Assembly (NCBI RefSeq): GCF_900104535.1
Contig: NZ_LT629710.1
Coordinates: forward strand, 868,001-932,000
Direction: 5' to 3'
DNA from: Nakamurella panacisegetis
Lineage (GTDB): Bacteria; Actinomycetota; Actinomycetes; Mycobacteriales; Nakamurellaceae
Length of the DNA: 64,000 nucleotides
Below the pieces are notes generated by a model. That model worked only from the letters and a program-made list of their open reading frames with translations, ran no database searches and was not told the origin of the DNA. Of the stretch, positions 9,249 through 19,385 are shown piece after piece (position 1 is the stretch's first letter; each line of letters starts with the position of its first letter). The position numbers and the translations under genes are program-made.

Positions 9249-10054
9249 CGGATGCCCGGAAAGCGCCAGGGCCGGATCAGGACCAGGATCACCGCGGACA
9301 CCAGAACCAGCAGCAGCGACATCGCGATGGCCGAGTCCTGGTCGACGCCGGCCCCGTTGAACGCCTCGTAGATGGCCAGCGGCATGGTCTGGGTGATGCC
9401 TGGGTAGTTGCCGGCGAACAGGGCGGTGGCCCCGAACTCGCCCAGGGCGCGCGCGAAGCACAGCACCGTGGCCGAGATCAGACCCGGCCCGACCAGGGGC
9501 AGGGTCACCCGGCGGAACACCGTCCATCGCCCGGCGCCGAGCGTGGCCGCGACGACCTCGAACCGGGTGCCGGCGGTGCGCAGCGACCCTTCCAGCGACA
9601 GCACCAGGAACGGCAGCGACACGAACGCCTCGGCGATCACCACAGCGGTGGTGGTGAACGGGATCTGCCCGATCGTGGTCAACATGTAGTGGCCGATCAG
9701 ACCGCCCCGGCCCAGCAGGTACAGCAGCGCGATGCCGCCCACCATGGGGGGCAGGACGAGCGGCAGCGTGGTCAGCCCGCGCAGCAGCACCACCCACCGT
9801 CCGCCGGACCGGGCCATCAGCATGGCCATCGGGACGCCCAGGATCAGGCAGAGCACGGTGGCGGCGACCCCGCAGCGGAGCGACAGCCACAGGGCCTGCC
9901 GCGAGGTCTGCGAGGTGATCGCGGCCGGCAGGGCGGGCCAGTCGGCCTTGGCCACCAGCGCGACCAGGGGCATCAGCAGGAACAGCACCCCGACCACGGC
10001 CGGGACGATGAGCAGCCGGGGAACGCTCCGGGCGCCGAGGTCGGACTGGCTCAC
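9245..10054 (-). CDS. modB: Molybdate ABC transporter permease
   Basis: A 269-residue inner-membrane permease with about six hydrophobic helices. The EAA loop that contacts the ATPase is EVVAATLGAGRWTVFRRV, followed by TLPLVGPGL. LPLVLPPMVGG and FARALGEFG are typical of ModB/CysT permeases. It lies 36 bases after modA and overlaps modC by 4 bases. Confidence 0.93.
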   Translation of the reverse strand: MSQSDLGARSVPRLLIVPAVVGVLFLLMPLVALVAKADWPALPAAITSQTSRQALWLSLRCGVAATVLCLILGVPMAMLMARSGGRWVVLLRGLTTLPLVLPPMVGGIALLYLLGRGGLIGHYMLTTIGQIPFTTTAVVIAEAFVSLPFLVLSLEGSLRTAGTRFEVVAATLGAGRWTVFRRVTLPLVGPGLISATVLCFARALGEFGATALFAGNYPGITQTMPLAIYEAFNGAGVDQDSAIAMSLLLVLVSAVILVLIRPWRFPGIR

Positions 10055-10090
10055 GCGGTCATTCTCGCGTACCCGCGGCGGCCGGTCGGT

Positions 10091-10939
10091 TCACGCGCCG
10101 GGAGCGCCGAAGCCGGCTGACGCCAGCACCTTGCGGCCCTGCGCCCCGGTCACCAGCGCGATGAACGCCTTCGCCGCGGCGGCGTTCGGGGCTGCGTCCA
10201 GGGCGGCGATCGGATAGTGGTTGACCGCCTTGGCCGCCTCCGGGAAGTCCAGCCCGGTGACCTTGCCTCCCGCCCCCAGCACATCGGTCCGGTAGACCAG
10301 GCCGGCGTCGGCGTCGCCCGATTCGACCTTGGTCAGCACCGCCGTCACGCTCGATTCCTGGCTGACCGGCTTGACCGAGACACCGGCGGCGGCGAGTGCG
10401 GTCCGGGCGGCGGCGCCGCAGGGTTGCGCCACGGCACACAGGTCGACGGCGAGATCGGACGCCGTCAGCGACTGCAGACCGGTGATCTTCTTCGGGTTCC
10501 CGGGGGCGACCGCGATCTGCAGCCGGTTGGTCGCGAATTCGACCGGCTTGGACGTGATCAGCTTCTGGTCGGTCACCTTGGTCATGTTCTTGTCGTCGGC
10601 CGAGGCGAACACGTCGACCGGCGCTCCGCCGATCAGTTGGGTGGCCAGCACGGCCGAGCCGTCGTAGGAGGCGATCACCTTGACGCCCGGGTGCTCCTTC
10701 TCGAATTCGGCCGACAACTTGTCGAACGTCTTCTTTAGCGAGGCGGCCGCGTCGACCTTCAACGTGCCGGACAGAGCCGGAGCCGACGAACCGGCCGCAC
10801 TACCGGCCACCGACGAGTCCGAACCGGACGACGAGCCGGGGGTGGACGAGCCCGAGGCGGACGAGCACGCGCTCAGCGCGAGGGAGGCGACCGCCAGTGC
10901 GCTCACCAACCGGGTCAGATTGCTACGACGGCTGCTCAC
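10091..10939 (-). CDS. modA: Molybdate-binding lipoprotein
   Basis: A 282-residue periplasmic-type binding protein. Its signal peptide ends in the lipobox LALSAC with Cys25, and a Ser/Gly-rich linker follows. The mature part has the ModA pattern: TLKVDAAASLKKTFDKL at the start of lobe one, VIASYDGSAVLATQL, VDVFASADDKNM, and the hinge segment DADAGLVYRTDV. The serines and the Tyr in these motifs contact the oxyanion in known ModA proteins. The start is a GTG at 10939-10937 that overlaps the regulator stop as GTGA. Confidence 0.93.
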   Translation of the reverse strand: MSSRRSNLTRLVSALAVASLALSACSSASGSSTPGSSSGSDSSVAGSAAGSSAPALSGTLKVDAAASLKKTFDKLSAEFEKEHPGVKVIASYDGSAVLATQLIGGAPVDVFASADDKNMTKVTDQKLITSKPVEFATNRLQIAVAPGNPKKITGLQSLTASDLAVDLCAVAQPCGAAARTALAAAGVSVKPVSQESSVTAVLTKVESGDADAGLVYRTDVLGAGGKVTGLDFPEAAKAVNHYPIAALDAAPNAAAAKAFIALVTGAQGRKVLASAGFGAPGA

Positions 10940-11340
10940 GATCGTCCTTTCGGGGTTTCCACGATGACCGTGGTGGCTTTGACGACGGCCACGGCCAGCG
11001 AGCCGACCTGCAGATCCAGTTCGCGCACGGCTTCACTGCTCATCAGCGAGACCACCCGGTGCGGCCCGCACTGGATCTCGACCTGGGCCATCACCTTGTC
11101 GCTGACCACCGAGGTGACCAGTCCGACGAACTGGTTGCGGGCCGACCTCCCGACCCCGGACGGGTCGGCCACCGCGTGGGCGTGGCTCTGCGCGAAGGCG
11201 GCCAGCACGGGACCATCGACCACCGAGCGGCCGGCGCCGTCCTTGACCGCGGCCAGGGTGCCGCCATCGATCCAGCGACGCACGGTGTCGTCGCTGACGC
11301 CGAGCAGGCCAGCCGCTTCGGCGATTCGGAATTGCGTCAT
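10936..11340 (-). CDS. Helix-turn-helix/TOBE molybdate-responsive regulator
   Basis: A 134-residue protein. Residues 3-30 read FRIAEAAGLLGVSDDTVRRWIDGG, a MerR/excisionase-like helix-turn-helix (quoted here in two overlapping motifs: LGVSDDTVRRW and the preceding RIAEAAGL). Residues about 66-130 are a single Mop/TOBE domain (NQFVGLVTSVVSDKVMAQV) that binds molybdate or tungstate. It is the first gene of the mod operon and probably senses molybdate and controls the operon, as small ModE-like regulators do. I place the start at the ATG 11340-11338, 7 bases after a TAGGAT box. Upstream in-frame ATGs at 11349 and 11430 fall in or beyond that promoter. Confidence 0.85.
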   Translation of the reverse strand: MTQFRIAEAAGLLGVSDDTVRRWIDGGTLAAVKDGAGRSVVDGPVLAAFAQSHAHAVADPSGVGRSARNQFVGLVTSVVSDKVMAQVEIQCGPHRVVSLMSSEAVRELDLQVGSLAVAVVKATTVIVETPKGRS

Positions 11341-11347
11341 GTTCGGC

Positions 11348-11353
11348 ATCCTA
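11348..11353 (-). promoter_or_regulatory. Candidate -10 box of the mod operon (leaderless start)
   Basis: On the minus strand TAGGAT is followed by 7 bases and then the ATG of the HTH/TOBE regulator. That spacing would put the transcription start at or next to the start codon. No good -35 element is visible. The palindrome-like CGCAAGTGCG lies just upstream at about 11357-11367 and could be an operator. Confidence 0.45.
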
Positions 11354-11444
11354 GTACCGCACTTGCGAACGAATGGCCCCGATGAACCCGAGATTGCGGA
11401 ACAGCTCGCCGACGCTCCGCGCCCGCGCACGGTTTACTGGATGT

Positions 11445-12740
11445 ATGTCGCGGAACGGGCCTGGGCAACGGGACCTGCTGCGCGCGCATTCGGTCTTCCT
11501 GGAGACCGGCGCGGTGGGGTCCGGCATCCGGGATCTGGTGGCGGAATCCTGGCGCCGGTCCCTTGACGCCGGCATCAACGCGGAGCGCTCACTGCCACCG
11601 GTCACGCTGGACGACGCCCAGCTGGCCGACTACCGCGGGGAGCATCTCCTGTCCCGCGTCTTCCCCCTGCTCTACGACGTCCTGGGCCGATTCGCCGAGG
11701 ATTGTCGGTGCGTCATGGCCCTCGGTGACGAGAAGGGTCAGTTGCTCTGGGTCTGCGGCCGGCCCGACATGCTGCGCAAGGCCGAGGCGATCCACTTCGC
11801 CGAGGGCGCCTCGTGGGACGAGAGCACCGCCGGCACCAACGCGCCCGGCACCGCCCTGCGCCTGGATGCGCCCGTGATCATCCGCGCCGGCGAGCACTTC
11901 AACCGCAGCGTCCAGCACTGGAGCTGCGCCGCCGCCCCCATCCACGACCCGGACACGCAGGCCATCCTGGGCGTTCTGGACATCACCGGCGGAGGGGACG
12001 TGGCGTCGCCGCAGTCGCTCGGGATGGTGCGCGCAGCGGCCCGCATGGCCGAGATCGAGTTGGCCCGGATCAGTGCGGTGGAGTCCCCCGCCCGGCCGGG
12101 GCCCGGTTCGGGGCGCAGCGGATCGGTCGGGCGACCGGCGCGTCCCCGGCTGGACGTCGAGGCCCTGGGACGGCCGGATTGCAGCGTCACCGTGGGCGGC
12201 CGCACCGTCCGGCTCAGCCCGCGGCACAGCGAGATCCTGGTGCTGCTGATGGCGGCGCCGTCCGGGCTGACCGGCGAACAGCTCGAGATCCAGGTCTATC
12301 CGGACGACGTCCACTCCTCGACGATGCGCTCGGAGCTGACCCGGCTGCGGACCCTGCTCGGCCCCGACGTGCTCGAGTCGCGCCCGTACCGGTTGACGGC
12401 CCGGGTCGACGGCGACTGGCAACGGGTCCAGGCCGACCTCGACCGCGACCGGGTCGCCGAGGCCGTGGCCGGCTACCGCGGCCCGCTGCTGCCCTACTCC
12501 GAGGCGCCGGGGGTGATCGAGGTGCGCGAAGGCCTGCACCGCCGGCTGCGAGCCGCCGTGCTCGCATCGGGGGTCCCCGATCTCATGGCGTCCTGGACCA
12601 GAACTCGGTGGGGCGCCGACGATGTCGTGGTGTGGCGACGCCAGGCCGAGCTGCTGCCGCGCACCTCGCCCCTCCGCCTCCTGGCCGCGGCCGAGGCGAA
12701 CCGGCTGGACGTGGAACTCGGGGTCACCCACCGGTTCTGA
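11445..12740 (+). CDS. GAF-domain transcriptional regulator of the aldehyde dehydrogenase operon
   Basis: A 431-residue protein. The N-terminal part contains [10 protein letters not shown], as in AcoR-type activators, and a GAF-like sensor domain at about 60-210 ([18 protein letters not shown], then [10 protein letters not shown] and [10 protein letters not shown]). Residues about 235-330 resemble a winged-helix DNA-binding domain ([20 protein letters not shown] and [15 protein letters not shown]). There is no AAA+ sigma-54 activation domain. It lies directly upstream of the aldehyde dehydrogenase and DUF779 genes on the same strand, so it very likely controls them in response to an aldehyde or alcohol. 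The start at 11445 is chosen because the frame before it overlaps the divergent promoter. Confidence 0.8.
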   Translation: MSRNGPGQRDLLRAHSVFLETGAVGSGIRDLVAESWRRSLDAGINAERSLPPVTLDDAQLADYRGEHLLSRVFPLLYDVLGRFAEDCRCVMALGDEKGQLLWVCGRPDMLRKAEAIHFAEGASWDESTAGTNAPGTALRLDAPVIIRAGEHFNRSVQHWSCAAAPIHDPDTQAILGVLDITGGGDVASPQSLGMVRAAARMAEIELARISAVESPARPGPGSGRSGSVGRPARPRLDVEALGRPDCSVTVGGRTVRLSPRHSEILVLLMAAPSGLTGEQLEIQVYPDDVHSSTMRSELTRLRTLLGPDVLESRPYRLTARVDGDWQRVQADLDRDRVAEAVAGYRGPLLPYSEAPGVIEVREGLHRRLRAAVLASGVPDLMASWTRTRWGADDVVVWRRQAELLPRTSPLRLLAAAEANRLDVELGVTHRF

Positions 12741-12742
12741 GC

Positions 12743-12762
12743 TTGCAGCGTTGTTGCAGCGT
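12743..12762. promoter_or_regulatory. Candidate operator: direct repeat TTGCAGCGT twice, 11-base period
   Basis: TTGCAGCGT at 12743-12751 and again at 12754-12762 lie just after the regulator stop and 103 bases before the aldehyde dehydrogenase start. An 11-base period puts both copies on the same face of the helix, as expected for a dimer or cooperative regulator site. Confidence 0.45.
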
Positions 12763-12864
12763 GCCCTCTCCTACCGTCGGCCCAGGCCCGGATCGCACGG
12801 GCTGTCACCAACCGCGACCGCCCGGCCGATCGACGCCCGGGCGGTAAGACAAGGAGGTCGCGCG

Positions 12865-14388
<1,524 letters not shown>

Positions 14389-14391
14389 ATC

Positions 14392-14799
14392 GTGACCGAT
14401 CTCGATGAGCCCGTCGAGGTACCGCAGACCCGCGTCGGCCTGACCCCGGCCGCCGCGGGTCTGCTGGTGACATTGACCGAGCGGCACGGGCCGCTGATGT
14501 TCCACCAGTCCGGTGGCTGCTGCGACGGGTCCTCCCCGATGTGTTACCCCGACGGGGATTTCCTCACCGGCGACGCCGACATCCACCTCGGTGACCTCAC
14601 CGTCCCCGGACTGGAACGGCCGGTGCCGTTCTGGATGTCGGTGTCGCAGTACGAGTATTGGAAGCACACCTACCTGACGGTCGACGTGGTGCCCGGACGC
14701 GGGAGCGGGTTCTCGGTCGAGGCCCCGGAGGGGGTCCGGTTCCTGATCCGGTCACGCCTGATGACCGACCACGAGGCTCGGGCCTTCGGGCTGGTCTGA
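14392..14799 (+). CDS. DUF779 protein
   Basis: A GTG start gives 135 residues. The sequence contains the family core FHQSGGCCDGSSPMCYP (three cysteines that could bind a metal or a thiol) and GDLTVPGLERPVPFWMS. DUF779 genes commonly follow aldehyde dehydrogenases of this type, as in Rv0458-Rv0459, but their biochemical role is unknown. The gene starts 3 bases after the dehydrogenase stop and must be co-translated with it. It converges on the next gene with a 19-base gap that contains a short CTGACCG/CGGTCAG hairpin. Confidence 0.88.
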   Translation: MTDLDEPVEVPQTRVGLTPAAAGLLVTLTERHGPLMFHQSGGCCDGSSPMCYPDGDFLTGDADIHLGDLTVPGLERPVPFWMSVSQYEYWKHTYLTVDVVPGRGSGFSVEAPEGVRFLIRSRLMTDHEARAFGLV

Positions 14800-14818
14800 C
14801 CGCGCGGCTCGCGCTCGG

Positions 14819-15865
14819 TCAGTCGGCCGACCGCTGGGCGACGATGTGATCGCGCAGCGCCGGGATCACCGTCTCGCCGTAGACCCGGAGGGTCTCCTCC
14901 TTGTTGTCGTGCTGCAGGTATCCGGCGAACTGGTCGACACCGAGTTCCTTGAGCGCCTTCAACTTCTCGATGTGGTCGGCGGCGGTGCCCAGCAGGCAGA
15001 ACCGGTCGACGATGTCGTCCGGGACGAACATCGCGTGCGTGTTGCCGCTGCGTCCGTGCTGGTTGTAGTCGTAGCCCTCACGGGCCTTGATGTAGTCGGT
15101 GAGCGCCGTCGGAACGGCGGCCCCGCTGGAGCCGCCGGACGCTCCGTCGCCGTACTTGGCCACGATGTCGGCCACGTGGTTGCCGACCATGCCGCCGAAC
15201 CAACGGCACTGGTCGCGCATGTGCGCCCAGTCGTCCCCGATGTACATCGGGGCGGCCACGCAGAACTTGATCGCCATCGGGTCCCGGCCGACCTTCTCGG
15301 CCGCCGCCCGGACGGCGCCGATCATCCACTCGGCGATGTCCAGGTCGGCCAGTTGCAGGATGAAGCCGTCGCCGACCTCCCCGGCCAGCTTCAGCGCCAG
15401 CGGGCCATAAGCCGCGACCCAGACCTCCAACTCCGACCCGATGCTCCACGGGAACTGCAACTGGGTGCCGTTGTGCTCCACCGACCGGGAGTTGCCGAGC
15501 TCACGGATCACGTGGATGGCCTGCCGCAACGTCTTCAGCGAGGTCGGCGCCCCGCCGGTGACGCGCACCGCCGAGTCACCCCGGCCGATCCCGCAGATCG
15601 TGCGGTTCCCGTACATCTCGTGCAGGGTCGCGTGCAGCGAGGCGATGACCGTCCAGTCCCGGGTGGCCGGATTGGTCACCATCGGACCGACCTTGATGCG
15701 GTGGGTCTCGGACAGGATCTGGCTGTAGATGACGTACGGCTCCTGCCAGAGCAGGTGCGAGTCGAACGTCCAGGCGTAGTCGAACCCGTGTTGTTCGGCC
15801 AGCTTGGCCAGGTACACCGTCCGGGAGGCGGGCGGATTGGTTTGCAGTACGGCACCGAATTGCAT
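14819..15865 (-). CDS. F420-type LLM flavin oxidoreductase of the pyrimidine cluster (TIGR03842-like)
   Basis: A 348-residue luciferase-like monooxygenase fold (MQFGAVLQTNPPASRTVYLA at the start, ICGIGRGDSAVR in the middle). The overall pattern matches the TIGR03842 LLM group, which is regularly found next to dihydropyrimidinase genes in actinobacteria. It is probably F420- or FMN-dependent. The lack of extra domains suggests a two-electron oxidoreductase rather than an oxygenase. It is 64 bases downstream of the dihydropyrimidinase gene on the same strand, which suggests it acts on the same pathway, but no reaction is proven. Confidence 0.85.
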   Translation of the reverse strand: MQFGAVLQTNPPASRTVYLAKLAEQHGFDYAWTFDSHLLWQEPYVIYSQILSETHRIKVGPMVTNPATRDWTVIASLHATLHEMYGNRTICGIGRGDSAVRVTGGAPTSLKTLRQAIHVIRELGNSRSVEHNGTQLQFPWSIGSELEVWVAAYGPLALKLAGEVGDGFILQLADLDIAEWMIGAVRAAAEKVGRDPMAIKFCVAAPMYIGDDWAHMRDQCRWFGGMVGNHVADIVAKYGDGASGGSSGAAVPTALTDYIKAREGYDYNQHGRSGNTHAMFVPDDIVDRFCLLGTAADHIEKLKALKELGVDQFAGYLQHDNKEETLRVYGETVIPALRDHIVAQRSAD

Positions 15866-15929
15866 GGGTTCTCCGGCCTGTCGGTCGAGGGCTGCGCAGA
15901 ATCGAAAGGGACTGGGGTCGAACGCCGGA

Positions 15930-17348
15930 CTAGATCAGGTACTGCGAGAGACCACGCTTGAAGTACCGGCCGTCACCCTTGGTCCCGACGTACTGGTTGC
16001 CGTCCACGATGACCTTGCCCCGGGAGAGCACGGTGTCGACGTGACCGTCGATCTCGAAGCCCTCCCAGGCCGAGTAGTCCATGTTCATGTGGTGCGTCCG
16101 GCCGACCCCGATCGACGTGTGGCCCTTCGGGTCGTAGATGACCACATCGGCGTCGGCGCCGGGCTGGATGACGCCCTTGCGCCCGTACATCCCGAACATG
16201 CGGGCCGGCGTGGTCGAGGTCAGTTCCACCCACCGCTCCAGCGTGATCTGCCGGTCCACGACGCCCTGGAACAGCAGGTCCATCCGATGTTCGACCGAGC
16301 CGATACCGTTCGGGATCTTGGAGAAGTCGCCGATCCCCATGTCCTTCTGCCCCTTCATGCAGAACGGGCAGTGGTCGGTCGAGACCATCTGGATGTCGTT
16401 GGTACGCAAGGACTGCCACATGTGGTGCTGGTGCCCCTCGGCCCGCGACCGCAGGGGAGTCGAGCAGACCCACTTCGCCCCTTCGAATCCCGGCGCCCCG
16501 AGCTGCTCCTCCAGCGACAGGTAGAGGTACTGCGGGCACGTCTCGCCGAAGACGTTCTGCCCCTGGTCGCGGGCCGCGGCGATCTGCTCCACCGCCTGCT
16601 TGGCGCTGACGTGCACCACGTAGAGCGGTGCGCCGGTCAGGTTGGCCATCATGATCGCCCGGTGCGTGGCCTCCTCCTCCGCCTGCCAGGGCCGGGTGAG
16701 CCCGTGGTAGTACGGCGACGTGTTGCCCGCGGCGATCGCCTGCTGCACGAGAAGGTCGATGATGCTGCCGTTCTCGGCGTGCATCATGATCATCGAGCCG
16801 TTCGACGCGGCCTTCTGCATCGCCTTGGTGATCTGCCCGTCGTCGGACAGGAACACTCCCTTGTAGGCCATGAACAGCTTGAAGCTGGACACCCCTTCGG
16901 CCAGCAACTCGTCCATGGCGGTCAGCGACGAATCCTGGACATCGGAGAGGATCTGGTGGAATCCGTAGTCGATGGCACAGTTCCCGGCCGCCTTGGTGTG
17001 CCACAGGTTGAACTGGTCGATCACGTTCTCGCCCGCGTACTGGACCACGAAGTCGACGATGCTGGTGGTGCCACCCCAGGCCGCCGCGCGGGTCCCGGTC
17101 TCGAAGGTGTCGCTGGCGAACGTCCCGCCGAACGGCATCTCCATGTGGGTGTGGGCGTCGATGCCACCGGGGATCACGTACCTGCCGGTGGCGTCGATCA
17201 GCGTGTCGACATTGGCGGCGACATCGAAGCCGAGCAGGCTGGAGCCGGGACTCAGGACGGCCGCGATGGTCTCGCCGTCGATCAGCACATCGGCCGCGAC
17301 CGTTCCGGTGGAGTTGACCACGGTGCCGCCGGTGATCAGCGTCTTCAT
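15930..17348 (-). CDS. hydA: Dihydropyrimidinase (D-hydantoinase)
   Basis: A 472-residue zinc amidohydrolase that opens the ring of 5,6-dihydrouracil or dihydrothymine to the N-carbamoyl beta-amino acid. Metal ligands are visible: DAHTHM with His66 and His68, the lysine expected to be carboxylated in SFKLFMAYKG (about 155), MMHAENG, VVHVSAK and the aspartate in STDHCPF. It lies 12 bases after the beta-ureidopropionase-like gene, so the second and third steps of reductive pyrimidine breakdown are encoded together. A classical dihydropyrimidine dehydrogenase is not in the window. Confidence 0.92.
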   Translation of the reverse strand: MKTLITGGTVVNSTGTVAADVLIDGETIAAVLSPGSSLLGFDVAANVDTLIDATGRYVIPGGIDAHTHMEMPFGGTFASDTFETGTRAAAWGGTTSIVDFVVQYAGENVIDQFNLWHTKAAGNCAIDYGFHQILSDVQDSSLTAMDELLAEGVSSFKLFMAYKGVFLSDDGQITKAMQKAASNGSMIMMHAENGSIIDLLVQQAIAAGNTSPYYHGLTRPWQAEEEATHRAIMMANLTGAPLYVVHVSAKQAVEQIAAARDQGQNVFGETCPQYLYLSLEEQLGAPGFEGAKWVCSTPLRSRAEGHQHHMWQSLRTNDIQMVSTDHCPFCMKGQKDMGIGDFSKIPNGIGSVEHRMDLLFQGVVDRQITLERWVELTSTTPARMFGMYGRKGVIQPGADADVVIYDPKGHTSIGVGRTHHMNMDYSAWEGFEIDGHVDTVLSRGKVIVDGNQYVGTKGDGRYFKRGLSQYLI

Positions 17349-17360
17349 GTCGGCCCTCCC

Positions 17361-18209
17361 CTACTGCGTGACCGTCGCGGTGTACGTTTCCGGGCGGCGG
17401 TCCCGGTAGAACTGCCAGGCGTTGCGAACCTCGCGGAGCACGTCGAGATCGAGGTCCCGGATGACGATCTCGCTCTGGTCGGGGCTGGCCACGTCGCCGA
17501 CGTAGTTGCCGCGCGGGTCGACGAAGTACGACGAGCCGTAGAAGGTGACCGCTTGGTCGCCGAATTCGTCGGACTCGGTTCCGACGCGGTTGTTGGCGCC
17601 GATGAAGTACTGGTTGGCCGCCGCCGCGGCCGGCTGCTCCAGCTCCCAGAGCCGGTTGGACAGGCCGGGTTTGGTCGCCGACGGGTTGAACACGATCTGC
17701 GCCCCGTTCAGGCCCAGTTCTCGCCAGCCCTCCGGGAAATGGCGGTCGTAGCAGATGTAGACGCCGATCTTGCCGACCGCCGTGTCGAACACCGGGTAGC
17801 CACCGTTGCCCGGCCGGAAGTAGAACTTCTCCCAGAACTGCGGCAGGTTCGGGATGTGGTGCTTGCGGTACCGGCCCAGATTGGTGCCGTCGGCGTCGAT
17901 CACCACGGCGGTGTTGTAGTACAGGCCCGGCATGGCCTCCTCGTAGATCGGCAGCACCATGACCAGATTCAGCTCCCGGGCCAGGGCCTGGAACCGGTCG
18001 ACCGTCGGGCCGGGAATCGTCTCGGCGTACTCGTAGTACTTGGCGTCCTCGATGATGCCGAAGTAGGGGCCGTAGAACAGCTCCTGGAAACAGATGACCT
18101 GCGCCCCGTCGGCGGCGGCGGCGCGCGCCATCTGCTCGTGTTTGGCGATCATCGATTCCTTGTCGCCGGTCCACGTCGTCTGGGTGATGGCTGCTCGTAC
18201 CACCGTCAT
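17361..18209 (-). CDS. Nitrilase-superfamily amidohydrolase, probable beta-ureidopropionase
   Basis: A 282-residue C-N hydrolase. The catalytic triad is Glu43 (CFQELF), Lys116 (RYRKHHIPN) and Cys153 (YICYDRHFPE). The HHIP and RHFPE segments are typical of the beta-ureidopropionase/N-carbamoyl amino acid amidase branch. It should hydrolyse the N-carbamoyl beta-alanine made by the adjacent dihydropyrimidinase, releasing ammonia, CO2 and beta-alanine. It is the first gene of a three-gene minus-strand operon, with a divergent LLM gene upstream. Confidence 0.88.
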   Translation of the reverse strand: MTVVRAAITQTTWTGDKESMIAKHEQMARAAAADGAQVICFQELFYGPYFGIIEDAKYYEYAETIPGPTVDRFQALARELNLVMVLPIYEEAMPGLYYNTAVVIDADGTNLGRYRKHHIPNLPQFWEKFYFRPGNGGYPVFDTAVGKIGVYICYDRHFPEGWRELGLNGAQIVFNPSATKPGLSNRLWELEQPAAAAANQYFIGANNRVGTESDEFGDQAVTFYGSSYFVDPRGNYVGDVASPDQSEIVIRDLDLDVLREVRNAWQFYRDRRPETYTATVTQ

Positions 18210-18355
18210 TCACGCCTCCTGGTGTTCGTCGACCCGATCGCATGATCCTGCCCTGTGTCAGTTTCCACCGTGTTGCCGACCCTCACCAGGTGAACGGTCG
18301 CCGGCGCCGGGGACCCGCCGGATTCGGCCGATTCGCACTGGGTACCGTTTGTGAC

Positions 18356-19363
18356 ATGACCTCCTCAGAGCAGAGTGTGCGGTTCGGAACGTTCATCCCG
18401 CAGGGCTGGCGCCTGGATCTGGTCGGCATCGAGCCGGCCGAGCAGTGGGCCACGATGTCGCGCCTGGCCAAGCGCGCGGACGACGGGCCGTGGGAATCCA
18501 TCTGGGTGTACGACCACTTCCACACCGTGCCGGTGCCGACCGACCAGGCCACCCACGAGGCGTGGACGTTGATGGCCGCGTTCGCCGCCTCCACCTCGCG
18601 GGTGCGGCTGGGCCAGATGTGCACCTGCATGGCGTATCGGAACCCGGCCTACCTGGCCAAGGTCGCGGCCACAGTGGACATCGTGTCCGGCGGTCGAACC
18701 GAGATGGGTATCGGCGCCGGGTGGTACGAGCACGAGTGGCGGGCCTACGGCTACGGCTTCCCTAAGGCCGGGGATCGGCTCCGCGCACTGGACGAGGGCG
18801 TGCAGATCATGCAGCAGGCCTGGTCCACCGGTTCGGCCACCCTGGACGGCAAGTTCTACCAGGTGGACGGGGCCATCGTGCGACCGCTGCCGCTGCAGGA
18901 GGGCGGCATTCCGATGTGGATCGCCGGCGGCGGCGAGAAGGTGACGTTGAAGATCGCCGCCAAGTACGCGCAGTACACCAACTTCGACGGCACCCCAGAA
19001 GGTTTCGCGGCCAAATCAGCCTTGCTGGAGGCGCACTGCGCGGACGTCGGCACCGACTTCGCGGCCATCACCCGCTCGGCGAACTACAACATCGCGATCG
19101 GCCGCAACCAGGCCGAGGTCGATGACCGCAAGGCCTGGCTGCTCGACCACTACACCAAGCAGATCGGGGCCGAGCGGGCCGCGGCGGCCGTCGCCCAGAA
19201 CGCCACCGGGGCCGGCATCGGCACGCCCGAGCAGATCGTCGAGAACCTGCAGGAGATGCGGAAGCTGGGCATGACGTACGCCATCGTCAACTTCCCCGAA
19301 CTGGCCTACGACACCTCCGGCCAGGAACTCTTCGAGTCCGAGGTCATCCCCGCCCTGCAGTAG
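18356..19363 (+). CDS. F420-type LLM flavin oxidoreductase (TIGR03560-like)
   Basis: A 335-residue luciferase-like protein (VRFGTFIPQGWRLDL, SIWVYDHFHTVP, GAGWYEHEWRAYGYGFP). The GWYEHEWRAYGY motif and C-terminal layout resemble the F420-dependent TIGR03560 group. Substrate is unknown. The start is the ATG at 18356; the frame runs upstream to 18242 but no ribosome-binding site supports that. A TACCGT box at 18343-18348 lies 7 bases before the ATG, suggesting a leaderless mRNA. It is divergent from the pyrimidine operon and may share its promoter region. Confidence 0.85.
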   Translation: MTSSEQSVRFGTFIPQGWRLDLVGIEPAEQWATMSRLAKRADDGPWESIWVYDHFHTVPVPTDQATHEAWTLMAAFAASTSRVRLGQMCTCMAYRNPAYLAKVAATVDIVSGGRTEMGIGAGWYEHEWRAYGYGFPKAGDRLRALDEGVQIMQQAWSTGSATLDGKFYQVDGAIVRPLPLQEGGIPMWIAGGGEKVTLKIAAKYAQYTNFDGTPEGFAAKSALLEAHCADVGTDFAAITRSANYNIAIGRNQAEVDDRKAWLLDHYTKQIGAERAAAAVAQNATGAGIGTPEQIVENLQEMRKLGMTYAIVNFPELAYDTSGQELFESEVIPALQ

Positions 19364-19385
19364 CCCTACCGTCGGCCCCGTGATC

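Noticed and set aside
9249-9890. N-terminal extension of modC
   Set aside because: The extension overlaps modB in another frame and has no ABC features. The coupled ATGA start at 9248 is standard.
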